A stretch of DNA of 64,000 nucleotides from Actinomycetes bacterium (GTDB lineage Bacteria > Actinomycetota > Acidimicrobiia > Acidimicrobiales > Palsa-688): the NCBI GenBank assembly GCA_021808665.1, contig JAKBBA010000012.1, forward strand, positions 21,642 to 85,641, given 5' to 3'. The notes under the pieces are model-generated. The model searched no databases and had not been told where the DNA came from. It saw only the letters and a program-made list of their open reading frames with translations. Every line of letters begins with the position of its first letter. The first letter of the stretch is position 1. The translations under genes were made by a program, and so were the position numbers. Below, piece after piece: positions 62,968-64,000 of the stretch.

Positions 62968-63633
62968 TCAGTCCTCTCGGGCGGTAATCCTGCGGCGCAG
63001 CTCTGCGAGCACTTCGGCGCCGACCAGCTCGGAGAGTTCGGCTCGCAGCGAGTCGACCACCGTGGTCTCACCGTCGTAGGCGAGGCTCCCCTCGGTGCAG
63101 CACCACGCCATGGTTTTTCCATCCTCGCCCCAGTCGTCGCGGCTCCAGCGGCGTACGGTCGCGATTTCGGCTCCCCCAAGGGCCGGCTCCCAGTCGACTT
63201 TGATGGGCAGCTGCCAGCACACGGAGGGTTTCCACTCCGTGGGGAGTTCGCCTGCTGCTAGCGCGGCGACGTGCAGGGCGCATCCCGGCCCTCCGGCAAA
63301 GCCAGGCCTGTTCAAGAATATGCATGCCCCGTCGACCACTCGGGTGTGCAGGCGCCTCTCGTCGCTGAAGATCCCGCCGTCCTGCGCTTCGCCGTGACGC
63401 TCGAAGACCGTCGGGTCGAGAGTAGCCGCTAGCGCCGAGATCATCCGGGCTTCGTCCTCGTCGCCTAGATCTGCGCCTATTGAGCAGCAGCCCAGTCCGA
63501 GCTCGGGCGCTGGTTCGGGCCCTATCCCAAGACATCCCCGACCCCAGGTGCAGTTCCACGTCGAGGTGAGAAACGACACGTCGAAACGCCAAACGGTATC
63601 GCCGTCGCGGATCTCCTCCATCTCCTGTTCCAC
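62968..63633 (-). CDS. Cys-rich hypothetical protein
   Basis: 221 residues with about nine Cys: CTWGRGC, GCCSIG, DGACIFLNRPG, GCALH, VCWQLP and MAWCCTEG. The pattern with CIFL and GCALH resembles YkgJ/DUF3109-type metal- or iron-sulfur-binding proteins. No transmembrane segment. ATGs at 63633 and further in are possible starts. The function is unknown. Confidence 0.7.
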   Translation of the reverse strand: MEQEMEEIRDGDTVWRFDVSFLTSTWNCTWGRGCLGIGPEPAPELGLGCCSIGADLGDEDEARMISALAATLDPTVFERHGEAQDGGIFSDERRLHTRVVDGACIFLNRPGFAGGPGCALHVAALAAGELPTEWKPSVCWQLPIKVDWEPALGGAEIATVRRWSRDDWGEDGKTMAWCCTEGSLAYDGETTVVDSLRAELSELVGAEVLAELRRRITARED

Positions 63634-63666
63634 TAGACCAGACTAAAGCGCAGCTCTCCACACCGG

Positions 63667-63996
63667 CTAGTCCGGCGATGAACGCCGAGCAGGCCCATCA
63701 TGTGCGTCGGAAGACCACGGCCCGAGGGACCTGCCGTCGCGACACAGGCGCCGGCCGGGAGTCTCACAAGCGCCCAGACCAAAGCCTGGCGCTCGTTGAG
63801 GTTGAGACGCCATCGTAGAGCAGCCCAGCCAACCGGTGTTTAGCCATGCCGACGGCCCTGCGTCGGTCATCCAAGTGATCATGCCAGCACGGTCCAGCGT
63901 CGTCGGATCGATCCGAACTGGCAGTGCCATGGCGTCCTCGTCAGTCATGCCGGCCACCCGGAGGCGAGCGTTGAGGTCTTTGAGAGCGGCCGCCAC
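63667..63996 (-). CDS. Uncertain partial ORF at the window edge
   Basis: 109 codons that open at the right edge; the true start may lie outside. The first 60 residues (KDLNARLRVAGMTDEDAMAL, PVRIDPTTLDRAGMIT) look coding. The rest, rich in Gly, Arg and Ser, looks less so. It may be a frame-shifted or truncated gene. No family recognised. Confidence 0.3.
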   Translation of the reverse strand: MAAALKDLNARLRVAGMTDEDAMALPVRIDPTTLDRAGMITWMTDAGPSAWLNTGWLGCSTMASQPQRAPGFGLGACETPGRRLCRDGRSLGPWSSDAHDGPARRSSPD

Positions 63997-64000
63997 GCGC

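Overview
The window is high-GC DNA with frequent GTG starts and many four-base stop/start overlaps (ATGA, GTGA). Gene content and order point to an actinobacterium, most likely Acidimicrobiia or a close relative. The signs are a bc1-aa3 supercomplex set (qcrCAB, ctaCDEF) with a di-heme QcrC, the glmM / glmS-like / acpS / nnr / alr / tsaEB-rimI-tsaD / groESL layout, a CIRCE-controlled groES, and a GuaB3-type protein. The taxonomic placement is inference. No tRNA, rRNA, CRISPR array, insertion sequence or prophage was seen, and no gap without a gene exceeds about 290 bases.

Layout. (1) 1-5.3 kb: guaB3, a zinc-ribbon/dispanin-like membrane protein, a Nudix CoA pyrophosphatase, an unlisted 52-residue protein, then groEL-groES behind a perfect CIRCE. 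(2) 5.3-16.8 kb: a minus-strand chain of genes, many overlapping at stop/start codons: glmS-like, acpS, nnrDE, alr, P1 peptidase, then (after an RDD gene on the other strand) udg, tsaE, tsaB, rimI, tsaD. The glmS-like protein is about 1150 residues, nearly twice a normal GlmS. (3) 16.8-21.4 kb: a TetR regulator and a DHA2-type drug exporter behind TTGCG dyads, then glmM and rplM-rpsI. (4) 21.5-32.5 kb: ctaC-ctaD-ctaF, a toxin/antitoxin-like pair with a double palindrome over its start codon, then qcrB-qcrA-qcrC-ctaE, a CtaG-like membrane protein, threonine ammonia-lyase and truA. (5) 32.6-47.2 kb: S10, spc and alpha ribosomal operons joined on the minus strand, rplC through rplQ with secY, adk, rpmJ and rpoA. 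rpsJ, map and infA are missing from their usual places. Several proteins (uL22, uS3, uL4) have long low-complexity tails.

(6) 47.4-64 kb is accessory. A truncated M1-like metalloprotease, FxsA, small membrane proteins and a DUF190 protein lead into a plus-strand catabolic operon: ADP-forming acyl-CoA synthetase, SDR, DUF35 OB-fold protein, thiolase-like protein, acyl-CoA dehydrogenase and a second SDR. Behind it lie a serine hydrolase, YceI, a MarR regulator, acylphosphatase, an MBL hydrolase, an intradiol ring-cleavage dioxygenase, DUF427 and a Cys-rich protein.

The housekeeping parts join translation (ribosome, tRNA t6A and pseudouridine), protein folding and export, cell-wall precursor supply and aerobic respiration. 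The accessory part looks like an uncharacterised CoA-thioester pathway that may return ATP through the ADP-forming synthetase. The most novel items are the oversized GlmS-like protein, the RHH/PIN-like pair inside the respiratory cluster, and the DUF35/thiolase operon.
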